A DNA stretch of 43,297 nucleotides from Candidatus Sericytochromatia bacterium (GTDB taxonomy: Bacteria > Cyanobacteriota > Sericytochromatia > UBA7694). Both the position numbers and the translations under genes were made by a program. Positions 25,588 through 34,118 of the stretch are shown in pieces (the stretch's first letter is position 1; every line of letters starts with the position of its first letter). The DNA lies in the NCBI GenBank assembly GCA_015272195.1, contig JACYMC010000118.1, positions 1 through 43,297 of the forward strand, written 5' to 3'. Under the pieces are notes generated by a model that made no database searches, was not told where the DNA came from, and saw only the letters and a list, made by a program, of their open reading frames with translations.

Positions 25588-26477
25588 AGCCGGGCCCGCC
25601 GGGCCGCCTGCACGGTGTAGTGGTTCAACACCAGCCGATACAAAGCCAGCCCCAGTTTGGGCTGGCTTTTCAGCATATAACGGGCCAGTACCAGCCAAAA
25701 CTGCTCACGCCGACCGCCCAGTAAAGCGCTGTCAAGGACGGCCTGCGGCCAGGCCAGCTGGGTCATCCAGCGCACAGCAAGGGTCGGATGCTTTGTGAAA
25801 AACAAGGCTGCCCCCCGCCCGGCGGCTTCGGCTCTGGCACGATCCCGCGCCAGGGCTTCAGGCTGCCACTGCGGCAGGGGCTCATAATGCCAGGCTGTCG
25901 CAGGGACACGCCCGCTGCGATAGCCATGCTGCAGCAAGCGCCAGCCCAGCTCCAGGTCCTCCCAACCGTATTCCGTAAAGGCCTCATCAAAACCGCCCGA
26001 CACCACCATGGCCTTACGGGGCACCGACACATTGCCCGTGGCAAAAACGGCCTGCGAAGCGTCGGTCCAGAGACTGGCGACCGGCTGAGCCTGCCCGTCT
26101 GAGGTGCCGATAATTTTACCCTGCCCCAGCCAGCCAGGACCCTGCTGCAGATGAAAGCGCCAGTGTTGCGCCACAAAGTCAGCGGCTACCGCCATATCCG
26201 CATCCAAAAACACCAGCAGTTCAGCGCGGGCAGCCCGCCAGCCCGTATTGCGGGCCGCAGCCCGGCCCTGATTATGGGCATGCCGCAGCCAGCGCAGCCG
26301 GGGCGAATCACTCAGCGCCAGCGGTAACTGTGTGTACAGCGTTGGTTCTGAGCCATCGTCCACGACAATCACTTCAAAATCGAGCATGCTTTGCTGCTGC
26401 AGGCTTTGCAGGCAACGCAAAAGCAGCGCCGGGCAATCAAAAGCCGGAACGATCAGCGAAAGACGCGGCGGGGTCAG
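25584..26477 (-). CDS. Glycosyltransferase family 2 with predicted non-AUG start
   Basis: A GT-A glycosyltransferase, about 297 residues. It has the nucleotide-sugar strand LSLIVPAFD, VIVVDDGS, the HNQGRAAARNTGW loop, the metal motif LVFLDADM, and the acceptor-side motif GWEDLELGWR. It moves a sugar onto an unknown acceptor. The first TTG (26420) would remove the strand LSLIVPAFD, which the fold needs. Upstream in frame only a CTG at 26477 and an ATT at 26480 are available, so a rare start is inferred; the CTG overlaps the TGA of the DUF2993 gene (CTGA), suggesting coupling. Its stop shares 4 bases with the convergent gene. Confidence 0.78.
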   Translation of the reverse strand: MTPPRLSLIVPAFDCPALLLRCLQSLQQQSMLDFEVIVVDDGSEPTLYTQLPLALSDSPRLRWLRHAHNQGRAAARNTGWRAARAELLVFLDADMAVAADFVAQHWRFHLQQGPGWLGQGKIIGTSDGQAQPVASLWTDASQAVFATGNVSVPRKAMVVSGGFDEAFTEYGWEDLELGWRLLQHGYRSGRVPATAWHYEPLPQWQPEALARDRARAEAAGRGAALFFTKHPTLAVRWMTQLAWPQAVLDSALLGGRREQFWLVLARYMLKSQPKLGLALYRLVLNHYTVQAARRARL

Positions 26478-27244
26478 AATGCCGGCAGGGCCTTCAGGCG
26501 GGCTTCGCCCAGCAGTTCCAGCTCACCGTCACGCACCGTCAGCTCACGAAAATAAAGCTGCAGGTCTTCGCCACCCAGCTGGCTGAGATCCAGCACCGGG
26601 TTCAGGCTTTCGAGGATGGCCAAAACCATGTCTGGCGCCAGGGGACGGCCCAGGGTGGTGGCATTGACCTGCTGCACAAAGAGCTGGCGCTCCGTGGCCA
26701 GACGCAGCTGACCTGACATTTCAAAGGGCACGGTAAAAAAACCACCCATGGTGGAAGCCTGCCCGGCCAGCTGCACCCGGTCAGGCTGCAGATCAACCTG
26801 AACATGGTCCAGATCAGCATCCAGCTGGGAGAGAATTTCTTTTTCGCTGCGCAGTTTGTCGAGCAGTTGGCGAAAGGTATCCGAAGTCAGGAACTGATTG
26901 ATCCCCGCTTCACTCAGTCGCACGCGCACCACACCCTGGGTGGGCTCCCGCAGAGTGGCAGGTTCAGCAGCGGTGTTGACGCTAAGGGCATCAAGGCGGA
27001 CTTCAAGCGACTCAATGGGAAGGTCCGCCAGCATAAAGCGTCGGGCTTCAATTTCAGTGTATTTGACACCGGTGCTCAGCACCGAAAAACTCGGGGCATG
27101 GGGGTGCATTTTAACGGCCAGGTACTCTGGCTGGTTGAGCGCTTCTCTGAGACGGGTTTCGGCCATGCCGCTGGCCACGTTGGGAACCACACCCCCAATG
27201 GCGATAATCAGGCCCAGTATCAGGGAAAAAATGGTAATGATCAT
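26474..27244 (-). CDS. DUF2993 (LmeA-like) envelope lipid-binding protein
   Basis: A 256-residue protein with an N-terminal hydrophobic anchor (IFSLILGLIIAIGGVVP). The body fits DUF2993: strands with VKYTEIEARRFMLADLPIESLEV-type pattern, VRVRLSEAGINQFLTS, VQVDLQPDRVQLAG and LYFRELTVRDGELELLG. DUF2993 proteins, common in cyanobacteria and actinobacteria (LmeA), are thought to bind phospholipids in the periplasm. It overlaps the spoVS stop by one base and is coupled to the GT2 gene, so all three form one unit. The link to SpoVS is not explained. Confidence 0.83.
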   Translation of the reverse strand: MIITIFSLILGLIIAIGGVVPNVASGMAETRLREALNQPEYLAVKMHPHAPSFSVLSTGVKYTEIEARRFMLADLPIESLEVRLDALSVNTAAEPATLREPTQGVVRVRLSEAGINQFLTSDTFRQLLDKLRSEKEILSQLDADLDHVQVDLQPDRVQLAGQASTMGGFFTVPFEMSGQLRLATERQLFVQQVNATTLGRPLAPDMVLAILESLNPVLDLSQLGGEDLQLYFRELTVRDGELELLGEARLKALPAF

Positions 27245-27507
27245 TATTTGCGCGCTTCCACCATCAGTTTGATTGCTGTACGTTCTTCGCCATCAATATC
27301 GACATCCACAAACGCCGGCGTAAAAACCAGATCCAGACCGCTGGGTGCAACGTATCCCCGGGCAATGGCAACAGCTTTGATGGCCTGATTGACTGCCCCT
27401 GCACCGATGGCCTGAATTTCAGCATAGCCGTGATCGCGGATCACGCCGGCCAGGGCCCCGGCCACAGAGGTGGGTTTTGAACGCGAGGAGACCTTCAGTA
27501 CGTTCAC
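27244..27507 (-). CDS. spoVS: Stage V sporulation protein S-like
   Basis: An 87-residue SpoVS protein, full length. Motifs are LKVSSRSKPTSVAGALAG, the AVNQAIKAVAIARGYV helix and VDVDIDGEERTAIKL. In Bacillus SpoVS acts in stage V of sporulation; in non-sporulators the Alba-like fold is thought to bind nucleic acid, with unclear role. The start is a GTG with AAGGAG about 10 bases upstream. A strong promoter lies 53 bases further. The message continues into DUF2993 and GT2. Confidence 0.93.
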   Translation of the reverse strand: MNVLKVSSRSKPTSVAGALAGVIRDHGYAEIQAIGAGAVNQAIKAVAIARGYVAPSGLDLVFTPAFVDVDIDGEERTAIKLMVEARK

Positions 27508-27559
27508 TGCTTCGTTACTCCTTTAATGTCTGGCTGCATTGTAAAATGTGTTTGCTCTT

Positions 27560-27588
27560 ATTATATACCCATCAGGGCCGGGATTCAA
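27560..27588 (-). promoter_or_regulatory. Sigma70-type promoter for spoVS-DUF2993-GT2
   Basis: On the minus strand TTGAAT (plus 27583-27588) and TATAAT (plus 27560-27565) are exactly 17 bp apart. The -35 overlaps the stop codon of the upstream oxygenase gene. It should start an mRNA with a leader of about 45 bases. Confidence 0.7.
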
Positions 27589-28367
27589 TCAAGGAACCAA
27601 CGGCTCAGGGGTGACAGGCTCAGGGCCGTATCCTGGGCTGATGCCAGGCGCATTTCATGGCTTAAGCGCAGCTGCTGCATCTCGGGCGTGACCCAGGTCT
27701 GATGCAGGGTAAAAAAACTCAGCAGGAGAGCATCTCCCGGCTGTAAAACCGGCCGCCAACGCTGGCAGGGCGCAAAGTTGGCCAGCACCTGCGCTCTCAA
27801 AGCATCAGGCATATCCAGGGCCAGCAAAGGCACCTGGGGGTGACCCAGCCAGATCTCCAGACCCGGCGCCTCACCACCGGCAGGCGTGAGCGGAATCCAG
27901 AGGTTCAGCCCTGATCTGAGCGGCCCGGCAAACTCCTGATCCTGGTGCAACGCAATCGCGCGCTCAGGCTGCGCAGGGTCCTGCCGGCGGGGCAGCGTAT
28001 TCTGAGACAGCAGCATCACCTCTGAACCATAACGGGCCTGCAGCAGACGACGCAAAAGCGGCTGGCCCATCAGTTCAGCCTCCAGCGCATCATAGCCTGC
28101 AATCTGGCTCCGGCGCACATGGCCGTAACGGTAAAGACTCTGATAAAAGTCCGGCGGCAGCGTACCTGCGACCAGCTGCTGCTCGGTTTTAGCGTAGGTG
28201 TCTGCCACGGCCTGATGCAAACGCACAATCAGATCCTGTGGAAACAGGCCGCGCAGCAGCAAAGCACCCTGCGTTTGAAGCACCGCATTCAGCCGGGCCG
28301 GCTCAAAGCTGACTGCAGCAGCTTCTGGATAGTCTGCCCCGGCCTCAGATATCTCAGCCGGGCTCAT
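27585..28367 (-). CDS. Phytanoyl-CoA dioxygenase-like Fe(II)/2-oxoglutarate oxygenase
   Basis: A 260-residue PhyH-like oxygenase. The iron site is H141-Q-D143 (ALHQDQEF) and the distal H222 (FFTLHQTW), with an arginine in LSHEMRL to hold 2-oxoglutarate. LRSGLNLWIPLTPAGGEAPGLEIW is the family core. Its substrate, possibly an acyl-CoA or lipid, is unknown. It is coupled (ATGA) to the AidB-like acyl-CoA dehydrogenase upstream, so the pair may act on the same acyl chain, which is inferred. It ends just before the spoVS promoter. Confidence 0.85.
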   Translation of the reverse strand: MSPAEISEAGADYPEAAAVSFEPARLNAVLQTQGALLLRGLFPQDLIVRLHQAVADTYAKTEQQLVAGTLPPDFYQSLYRYGHVRRSQIAGYDALEAELMGQPLLRRLLQARYGSEVMLLSQNTLPRRQDPAQPERAIALHQDQEFAGPLRSGLNLWIPLTPAGGEAPGLEIWLGHPQVPLLALDMPDALRAQVLANFAPCQRWRPVLQPGDALLLSFFTLHQTWVTPEMQQLRLSHEMRLASAQDTALSLSPLSRWFLD

Positions 28368-29986
28368 AGATACACAAGGGGGCGTTGCGCCAGATACAGC
28401 GCCTGCAGCGCCGCCAGATCCGTCGGCAGTGGGCCGGGACGGGTGTCGGGGACAGCCTCCCGCTGGCGCTGAATCGCCAGCAGCTGCAGGCTGCGGCCCA
28501 GACTCATGGCTACACGGCGAGCATTGCGCTCCAGGGCCTCAGGGTCACCGGCGTGCTGCTGTAGCCAGTCAAAGGTCTGCCGGAGGCTTGTGTAGGCCTG
28601 GGCCAGCTCAGGCTGCTCGCGCTCACGGGTCCAGTTCAGTACAATCTCAGCAACCGCCCGGGCCTGCTCAGGGCGGGCCAGCACCCGCAGCAGATCCAGC
28701 GAGAGCACGTTGGTGGTGCCCTCCCAGATCGGTAACACCTGGGCATCGCGCAGCAGCAGCGGCAGGCCCGTGTCTTCGACATAACCCGCCCCGCCAAAGC
28801 ACTCCAGCACTTCGGAGAGCACACTCACGGCCTGCTTGCCCGTCATCAGCTTGACCACCGGTGTGAGCAAGCGCAGCAGCACCTGCTCGGCCTCAGACAG
28901 GGTCTGGGCCTCCCAGCGTCCCAGCAGATGCACCAGTTCAAAGGTCAAAAAGAAGGCTCCGGCAAACTCGGCCTCCAGCTCCAGCAGGGTCTGGCGGTGC
29001 AGGGGCTTGTCGATCAGACGCGCGCCAAAGGCTTCACGCTTGCGGGCATAGTCCCAGGCCAGGTTCAGGCCGCGCCGCATCAGGGCAATGGCCGAAATGC
29101 TGTTCCAGGTGCGGGTAATATTGAGCATGGGGGTGATGTTTTTAATGCCGTCATGGGCATCCAGCACCAGGGTGGCCGGGGTACCATGCAGCAGCAGCTC
29201 GGCGGTGGGCACCTTGCGTGTGCCCAGTTTGTCTTTGAGACGCAGGGTTTCTATGCCCTGAAGCCGGCCTTCGGCATCGCGGGGCTCCAGATAAAACAGC
29301 GCCAGGCCCTTGCCACCAGGGCCATTGCCTTCAGGCCGCGCCAGGGTCAGGGTCATCTGGGAGGTGGCCGCAGAAGTAAACCACTTGCGGCCGTATAAAC
29401 GCCACTGGCCGTCTTCAAAGCGGGCAATGGTTTCGGTTTTGCCCACGTCTGAGCCGCCGGTCAGCTCGGTCATCCACTGGCCGCTGGTCCAGAACTGCGC
29501 CGGATCCCGGCTGGTCAGATGCGGCAGCGCACGTTCCAGCAGGGCCGCATTGCCGGCATTGCTCAGGGTGCGGGCCGCGCCATCGGTCATGGCCAGCGGG
29601 CAGCTGTAGATATCGTTGGAAGGGGTAAAGAGGTAGACCAGCGCAAACTGCAGCACGCGGGCCAGGGGGCCGGGGTTTTCGTAAGGGCGGGCGATCAGGC
29701 CAAACTCAACGGTCAGGGCCTCGGCCCGCTGCCAAAGCCGGGTCACTTCAATCTGGTCAATGCGCTCACCCCAGGGATCCCACTGGGTCAGCACCGGCTC
29801 GTTCAGGCGATCGGCCAGTTGCAGCTGGTACAGCTCGCCGCCGCTGATCTCACCCATGCGCTCCAGCAGCGCAGTGGCCTCGGCCTGCTCAGCCCCTGAA
29901 AACCAGCGCTGCAGCAAGTAAGGCAGATAAGGGTCCTGCTGATACTGATTGCCCAGGGACGGACCCGCCTGCTGAAAAAGTTGCAT
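28364..29986 (-). CDS. AidB-like acyl-CoA dehydrogenase
   Basis: A 540-residue flavin enzyme, the same length as E. coli AidB. FAD and substrate-loop motifs are MTELTGGSDVGKTE, YGRKWFTSAATSQMTL, RKREAFGARLIDKPL, ECFGGAGYVEDTGLPLLLRD and LPIWEGTTNVLSLD. AidB-type enzymes oxidise acyl-CoA-like substrates; AidB itself guards DNA in alkylation stress. The ATG at 29986 has GAGG 8 bases before it, better than the GTG at 29995. It starts an operon with the PhyH-like gene. A TGTTAAAAT extended -10 lies 33 bases upstream at the end of the helicase gene. Confidence 0.91.
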   Translation of the reverse strand: MQLFQQAGPSLGNQYQQDPYLPYLLQRWFSGAEQAEATALLERMGEISGGELYQLQLADRLNEPVLTQWDPWGERIDQIEVTRLWQRAEALTVEFGLIARPYENPGPLARVLQFALVYLFTPSNDIYSCPLAMTDGAARTLSNAGNAALLERALPHLTSRDPAQFWTSGQWMTELTGGSDVGKTETIARFEDGQWRLYGRKWFTSAATSQMTLTLARPEGNGPGGKGLALFYLEPRDAEGRLQGIETLRLKDKLGTRKVPTAELLLHGTPATLVLDAHDGIKNITPMLNITRTWNSISAIALMRRGLNLAWDYARKREAFGARLIDKPLHRQTLLELEAEFAGAFFLTFELVHLLGRWEAQTLSEAEQVLLRLLTPVVKLMTGKQAVSVLSEVLECFGGAGYVEDTGLPLLLRDAQVLPIWEGTTNVLSLDLLRVLARPEQARAVAEIVLNWTREREQPELAQAYTSLRQTFDWLQQHAGDPEALERNARRVAMSLGRSLQLLAIQRQREAVPDTRPGPLPTDLAALQALYLAQRPLVYL

Positions 29987-30018
29987 GTCGCTCACCTCAC
30001 AAAGACAAAACTGAGCGT

Positions 30019-30027
30019 ATTTTAACA
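30019..30027 (-). promoter_or_regulatory. Extended -10 promoter for the acyl-CoA dehydrogenase gene
   Basis: Minus-strand TGTTAAAAT overlaps the stop of the helicase-like gene (TAA inside it). It lies about 33 bases upstream of the ATG at 29986. No clear -35 is seen. Confidence 0.4.
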
Positions 30028-31953
30028 GTTTTCGGCTGCCAGTATGCCTGTCAGCAGGTTATGGGGCTGGGGACGGGCCTGGGCGTCATAGCGCGCCGCC
30101 AGCAGCAGCGGTGGCGTCTGGCCATACTGCAGGCCCTTGTGTACCAGGGCGGCCAGACGCTCACGGGTAAAATGCTCCTCAGCCAGCAGGGACCAGGGCT
30201 GATCCAGCGGCCAGGCCGGCGAGAGCAATAAGGCATTGTCAAGGGGATGGTTCACCGGCTGCTCCCAGCTGGCACTGCTGAGGTCAAACCAGATCTGGCG
30301 CGCACTGACATGGCGCAGTTCACAGAGCCGGTACAGGGTCATGATTCGCAGATGGGGCAAAGCAGTTTCGCTCAGTTCAGCATCGGTCATCAGGTACTGA
30401 TTGAGCAGTTGTAACAAGAGCTCCTGGGCGCTGCCGGGCAGCGCCAGCAGCGCATGGCGTGACAAGATATCAAACAACTGCTGCAGGCCAGCCTGAATCT
30501 CAGGGCTTAAATGCCCCTGACGCGGTGCCAGCAGCTGCTGCCAGAGGGCTTCGGCCACAGCGTAGAGATCGGCCGCATCAGCTGTGGCGTACCGGGCGCG
30601 CAGCTGGCTGGTGGTCTCCTGCAGATGGGCAATATCTGGCCGTGTGGCTGCAGCAAGCTGCAGCCAGGCCCCCCAGGCCTTGAGGTCATCCCCATGCTGC
30701 TGCATCAGTTCGGCCCGCTCAAAGGGAGAGAGATCCGTACACAGAGCCATGATCTGCAGCATATCCAGCCCTCTCAGGGACGGCAGGCGCGCATCGGCCT
30801 GAAACAGGGGCCAGAGCACCAGGCGCAGCAAAGATAACAGCGCGTTCAGCAGGGGTTCCTGGGGCAGGGGCTCACGCCCGCGGTAAATCTGCACCGGCAG
30901 ATGGGCCTGAGCAAAGTGCTGCTGCAGCTGCCGGGCAGCAAAGGCATCCAGAGCCCAGGTCACACAAACCATCTGGTCGAGACTCAGACCTTCAGCCAGC
31001 GCCTGCTGCACCTGCATCACCAGTGCCGCATACATCTGATGCATGTCCTGATACCAGCTGAGCTGCAAGGCCGGCGGCGCTTCAGACCCCGGCGTGCCGA
31101 GCAGGGCGGCACGAATGCCCTCGACGAGCGGGGTCAGAGGAGCGCGTGCGGGCAGCTGCTGCGTCTGAATGCCCGGCTGTTGCGCCAGCTGCTGCAAAAA
31201 ATCAGGGTAGGCCCCCAGCAGGCGCTCGGTCCCACCCTGGGGATTGCCGGCCCAGATCACGGCCTCAGCCGAACGGGTCAAGGCCTGTAAAAGCGTTTGC
31301 TCAAAGGGACGGGTTTCATCCAGATCATCGATCAGCCAGTGGGTATAGCCACTTAAAAACTGCTGCACCTGGGGCTGATCCAGCAAAGAGGTCAGGGCCT
31401 CAATCTGGACCCTGAGATCCAGCAGCTGGGGTTTTTCAGCCCGCAGCCAGGCTGCAAAAGCCTGCAAAAATGCGTTGGCCGCTTCGGCCTGGGGCGAGAC
31501 TTCCAGCTGACGGGTGCGCTGCGCCAGCGTTCCGCCCCAAAGCAGGTTTTCGCTGCAGCGCAGATAGCGCCGCAGCAGGTGCTGAAAAAAGGCCGCATCA
31601 TTGGCCGGCACTTCAAAATAATCTGCACCGGCCTGGCGGTGAAAATAGCGCATCAAGAACAACAGTTCACTGCTTTGCAGACAGTGCAGGGGCTGCTCTG
31701 ACAGCAGATGCTGATGGCTCAGAATCAGCTCCTGAAAGGCATGAGGCAAAACCCAGAGATTGAGCTCTCCGACAGGCTGCTCCCAACGACTGAGCAAAGC
31801 GTCGCGAAAAGCAGCGGCATGCTGTCGCCGGTGGCCGGTCACGGCCACAATGCGATGGGAAGGCACGCCCTGGCGCAGCCAGTCCTCAAAATGAGAAATC
31901 AGGGCGTGGGTTTTGCCACTGCCCCGATCACCAAGATAGAGTGTCTGATTCAC
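30022..31953 (-). CDS. UvrD/AddB-like SF1 ATPase, degenerate C-terminus
   Basis: A 643-residue protein. It has a Walker A (GDRGSGKTH, residues 8-16), a Walker B-like HWLIDDLDE and a long helical insertion as in RecC/AddB/UvrD proteins. A motif-V-like segment near the C-end (LRIMTLYRLCELRHVS) lacks the usual His/Gln-Lys-Gly core, and no motif VI arginine is clear, so helicase activity is doubtful. It may be a non-processive ATPase or scaffold. There is no iron-sulfur nuclease domain. The start is a GTG 20 bases after the efp stop, so it is in one unit with efp. Cyanobacterial homologues are annotated as hypothetical helicases; I cannot name one. Confidence 0.75.
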   Translation of the reverse strand: MNQTLYLGDRGSGKTHALISHFEDWLRQGVPSHRIVAVTGHRRQHAAAFRDALLSRWEQPVGELNLWVLPHAFQELILSHQHLLSEQPLHCLQSSELLFLMRYFHRQAGADYFEVPANDAAFFQHLLRRYLRCSENLLWGGTLAQRTRQLEVSPQAEAANAFLQAFAAWLRAEKPQLLDLRVQIEALTSLLDQPQVQQFLSGYTHWLIDDLDETRPFEQTLLQALTRSAEAVIWAGNPQGGTERLLGAYPDFLQQLAQQPGIQTQQLPARAPLTPLVEGIRAALLGTPGSEAPPALQLSWYQDMHQMYAALVMQVQQALAEGLSLDQMVCVTWALDAFAARQLQQHFAQAHLPVQIYRGREPLPQEPLLNALLSLLRLVLWPLFQADARLPSLRGLDMLQIMALCTDLSPFERAELMQQHGDDLKAWGAWLQLAAATRPDIAHLQETTSQLRARYATADAADLYAVAEALWQQLLAPRQGHLSPEIQAGLQQLFDILSRHALLALPGSAQELLLQLLNQYLMTDAELSETALPHLRIMTLYRLCELRHVSARQIWFDLSSASWEQPVNHPLDNALLLSPAWPLDQPWSLLAEEHFTRERLAALVHKGLQYGQTPPLLLAARYDAQARPQPHNLLTGILAAENC

Positions 31954-31973
31954 ACTGCGCTCAAGCCAGGGGC

Positions 31974-32534
31974 TCAGGCGCGCTCAAGATAGCTGTCTGT
32001 ACGGGTGTCCACTTTAATGGATTCACCAATGCCCACAAAGAGAGGCACCTGAACCACCGCACCGGTTTCGACGGTGGCAGGCTTGGTGCCGCCGGTGGCC
32101 GAGTCGCCTTTGAGGCCGGGATCGGTTTCGGTGACTTCAAGGACCATAAAGCTGGGGGGATCAATACCGATCACGTCGCCGTTGTAAAACAGCAGATCGT
32201 ATTCCACGCCCTCTTTCATGTATTTGCTGACGCGATTGTTGAGGCTGTCACCGTGCAGCATCAGCTGCTCAAAGCTCTCGTTGTCCATAAAGACATACTG
32301 ATCGCCGTCCTGGTAAAGATACTGCATGGTTTTGCGCTCAATCTGGGCTTTTTCAAGCTTTTCGCCGGCGCGGAAGGTGTTTTCACGGGTGTTGTTGGTT
32401 TTCAGATTTTTGAGCTTGGTGCGAACAAACGCCGCGCCCTTGCCCGGTTTGACGTGCTGAAAATCAACGACCTGCCAGGGATCGCCATCAAACACAATTG
32501 TGGTGCCTGGTCTGAGATCGTTGGATGAAATCAT
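31974..32534 (-). CDS. efp: Translation elongation factor P
   Basis: A 186-residue EF-P with three domains. The N-terminal KOW-like part has the loop PGKGAAF with conserved Lys32, which may carry a modification. The OB domains have RKTMQYLYQDGDQYVFMD, IGIDPPSFMVLEVTETDPG and GDSATGGTKPATVETGA. EF-P relieves ribosome stalling at proline runs, useful here given the Pro-rich envelope proteins. The ATG at 32534 has GGAG 7 bases before it; an upstream in-frame start at 32573 lies in the promoter region and was rejected. A TTAACA-19-TATGCT pair (plus 32605-32610 and 32580-32585) is a plausible promoter. Confidence 0.96.
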   Translation of the reverse strand: MISSNDLRPGTTIVFDGDPWQVVDFQHVKPGKGAAFVRTKLKNLKTNNTRENTFRAGEKLEKAQIERKTMQYLYQDGDQYVFMDNESFEQLMLHGDSLNNRVSKYMKEGVEYDLLFYNGDVIGIDPPSFMVLEVTETDPGLKGDSATGGTKPATVETGAVVQVPLFVGIGESIKVDTRTDSYLERA

Positions 32535-32631
32535 GGTACATCTCCATTCTGTTTTGCAAACGGGTTCCAGCAAAATATAGCATATTCACCGGGGACACGG
32601 GAATTGTTAACTAAAGGGTCAGACAAGCGGC

Positions 32632-33120
32632 TTAGAAAAATTCAGGACGGACCCGACGGGCCCCCACAAAGCGCTGGCTGTAATAACCGCTGTTGATAGA
32701 GTCGACCGTCACAGGACGGCCTCGGCGCGGGGCGTGAATAAACTCACCCTTGCCAGCATAAAGGCCCACATGGCCAATCGGATAGCCACCGGTGCTGAAG
32801 AAGACCAGGTCACCTGGCTCCAGCTGCTCGCGGGGAACCGGCTCGCCGTACTGATACTGCAGATCGGCCCGGTGCGGCATCTGCACATTGAACTCCTGAA
32901 AAGTGTATTTGATCAATCCTGAGCAATCAAATCCCCGGCGGGGATCCTCGCCACCCCAGACGTAGGGCAGACCCAGATGCTGACGGGCGCTGAGCACCAC
33001 TTCTTCGCCAAAGAGCTCAAAGCTGGAGGTCGCGCTGGCCTGCAGGGGTGCCGTCAGAGCAGCACAGACTAAAAGCAGGGCAGGGATTTTTGTGCGCAGA
33101 TCAAAAAAGCACTTTTTCAT
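32632..33120 (-). CDS. NlpC/P60-family peptidoglycan endopeptidase
   Basis: A 162-residue exported enzyme (signal TKIPALLLVCAALTAPLQASA). The NlpC/P60 catalytic residues are C66 (FDCSGL), H117 (GHVGLYAG) and H129 (FIHAP). It cleaves the peptide D-Glu-(meso-DAP) bond of peptidoglycan. The start at 33120 has GAGG 9 bases before it; the GTG at 33141 and ATG at 33135 lack one. A consensus promoter and an 8-bp inverted repeat lie upstream. It is short, with no binding domain. Confidence 0.94.
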   Translation of the reverse strand: MKKCFFDLRTKIPALLLVCAALTAPLQASATSSFELFGEEVVLSARQHLGLPYVWGGEDPRRGFDCSGLIKYTFQEFNVQMPHRADLQYQYGEPVPREQLEPGDLVFFSTGGYPIGHVGLYAGKGEFIHAPRRGRPVTVDSINSGYYSQRFVGARRVRPEFF

Positions 33121-33140
33121 CGGTTTTGGCCTCATTTTCA

Positions 33141-33170
33141 CGGTAATTCGATCAAAAAATTAAATTACCG
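33141..33170. promoter_or_regulatory. Inverted repeat in the NlpC leader
   Basis: CGGTAATT (33141-33148) and AATTACCG (33163-33170) are 8-bp arms with centres 22 bp apart, two helical turns. It lies between the promoter and the start at 33120 and could be an operator or an mRNA stem. Confidence 0.45.
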
Positions 33171-33202
33171 GTTTCGGTCTTTTGATATGTATTGTAGAGC
33201 AC

Positions 33203-33231
33203 ATTATAGGCAGCAGAGGTAGAGCTGTCAA
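33203..33231 (-). promoter_or_regulatory. Perfect-consensus sigma70-type promoter for the NlpC gene
   Basis: On the minus strand TTGACA (plus 33226-33231) and TATAAT (plus 33203-33208) are exactly 17 bp apart. It should give a strong constitutive message with a leader of about 75 bases. Confidence 0.85.
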
Positions 33232-33298
33232 GCAGAACAGGTTTTATACAAAACCACAAAAGCAGTCAGCACAAGCTTTTACGGCACAACACTCTGTG

Positions 33299-33910
33299 TT
33301 AACGCAGGGTGTTATCGACAGGGCAAGCCGTGTCCTCTGCAGCGGGCTCCGAAGGTGGCGCTGGCAAGGCCTCCGCCAGTTCTTCCGCCGGGTCTCCGGT
33401 CCGCCGGAGGCCGCCCAGATCACGCCAGAATTCAGGCAGAGCCATCAGCACAAACAGGGCAATGGCAATATCAATAGCAATGTCGGCCACATTGAACACA
33501 GGCCAGACATTCTGACCCTGCCAGCGAAAGTCAAACATATCCACCACAAAACCAAACAGGATGCGATCCAGCATATTGCCCGTGGCTCCGCCGAGCAAAA
33601 ACCCCAGGCTCAGATAAGGCAGCCAGCCGCTGTCGGATTCCAGCCGCCAGGCGTACCAGACAATGCCCAGTGATATGACCAGCGACACCAGGCCCAGTAC
33701 AAAAGCGTTGCCGGAAAAAATGCCCGCCAGGGCCCCGGTGTTCTGCACATAGGTCAGCCAGAGCCAGTCGGTCAGGGGCTGACTCTGCCCGACCAACCAG
33801 CTGCTGCGAAAAGGGTATTTGCTGGCCTGATCCACAAGCAATACCCCCAGGGCCAGGAATAGAAAAACCAGGCGGGGTATTTTTTTGGGGGTTGGGAATT
33901 GAAAAACCAC
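33299..33910 (-). CDS. lspA: Lipoprotein signal peptidase (signal peptidase II)
   Basis: A 203-residue membrane aspartyl protease with four hydrophobic helices. Motifs are VDQASK, the NTGA box, GGATGNMLDR with catalytic D115, VVDMFDF and NVADIAI with catalytic D143. It removes signal peptides from prolipoproteins, several of which lie in this window. The C-terminal 45 residues are an Ala/Pro/Glu-rich extension beyond the usual 160-residue core. It starts with a GTG and a weak AGAG site. Confidence 0.96.
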   Translation of the reverse strand: MVFQFPTPKKIPRLVFLFLALGVLLVDQASKYPFRSSWLVGQSQPLTDWLWLTYVQNTGALAGIFSGNAFVLGLVSLVISLGIVWYAWRLESDSGWLPYLSLGFLLGGATGNMLDRILFGFVVDMFDFRWQGQNVWPVFNVADIAIDIAIALFVLMALPEFWRDLGGLRRTGDPAEELAEALPAPPSEPAAEDTACPVDNTLR

Positions 33911-33946
33911 AGCGTCTCTTTATGGTAAAAATCGTGGGAACATTTT

Positions 33947-33955
33947 AGTATAACA
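33947..33955 (-). promoter_or_regulatory. Extended -10 promoter for lspA
   Basis: Minus-strand TGTTATACT (-10 TATACT at plus 33947-33952 with a TG upstream) lies 37 bases before the GTG start. The -35 is weak. Confidence 0.5.
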
Positions 33956-34011
33956 AGCCAGCCTTCATTTCAGGACCCTGCCCCACTGCAGCCCGTGCGA
34001 TCTGTGCCGGG

Positions 34012-34041
34012 CTGAAAACACCGGGCCCGATGGCGTATACT
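34012..34041 (+). promoter_or_regulatory. Putative promoter for the 95-residue gene and ankyrin gene
   Basis: CTGAAA (34012-34017) and TATACT (34036-34041) are 18 bp apart, giving a leader of about 70 bases to the ATG at 34119. The two GTATAC palindromes at 34035 and 34075 may be incidental. Confidence 0.4.
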
Positions 34042-34118
34042 AAAGTGTACAAAAGCTGTAAACCAAACCAGAGTGTATACCTATCTGTGTCATTTTACTG
34101 TTCGTCGAGGTGCAAAGC

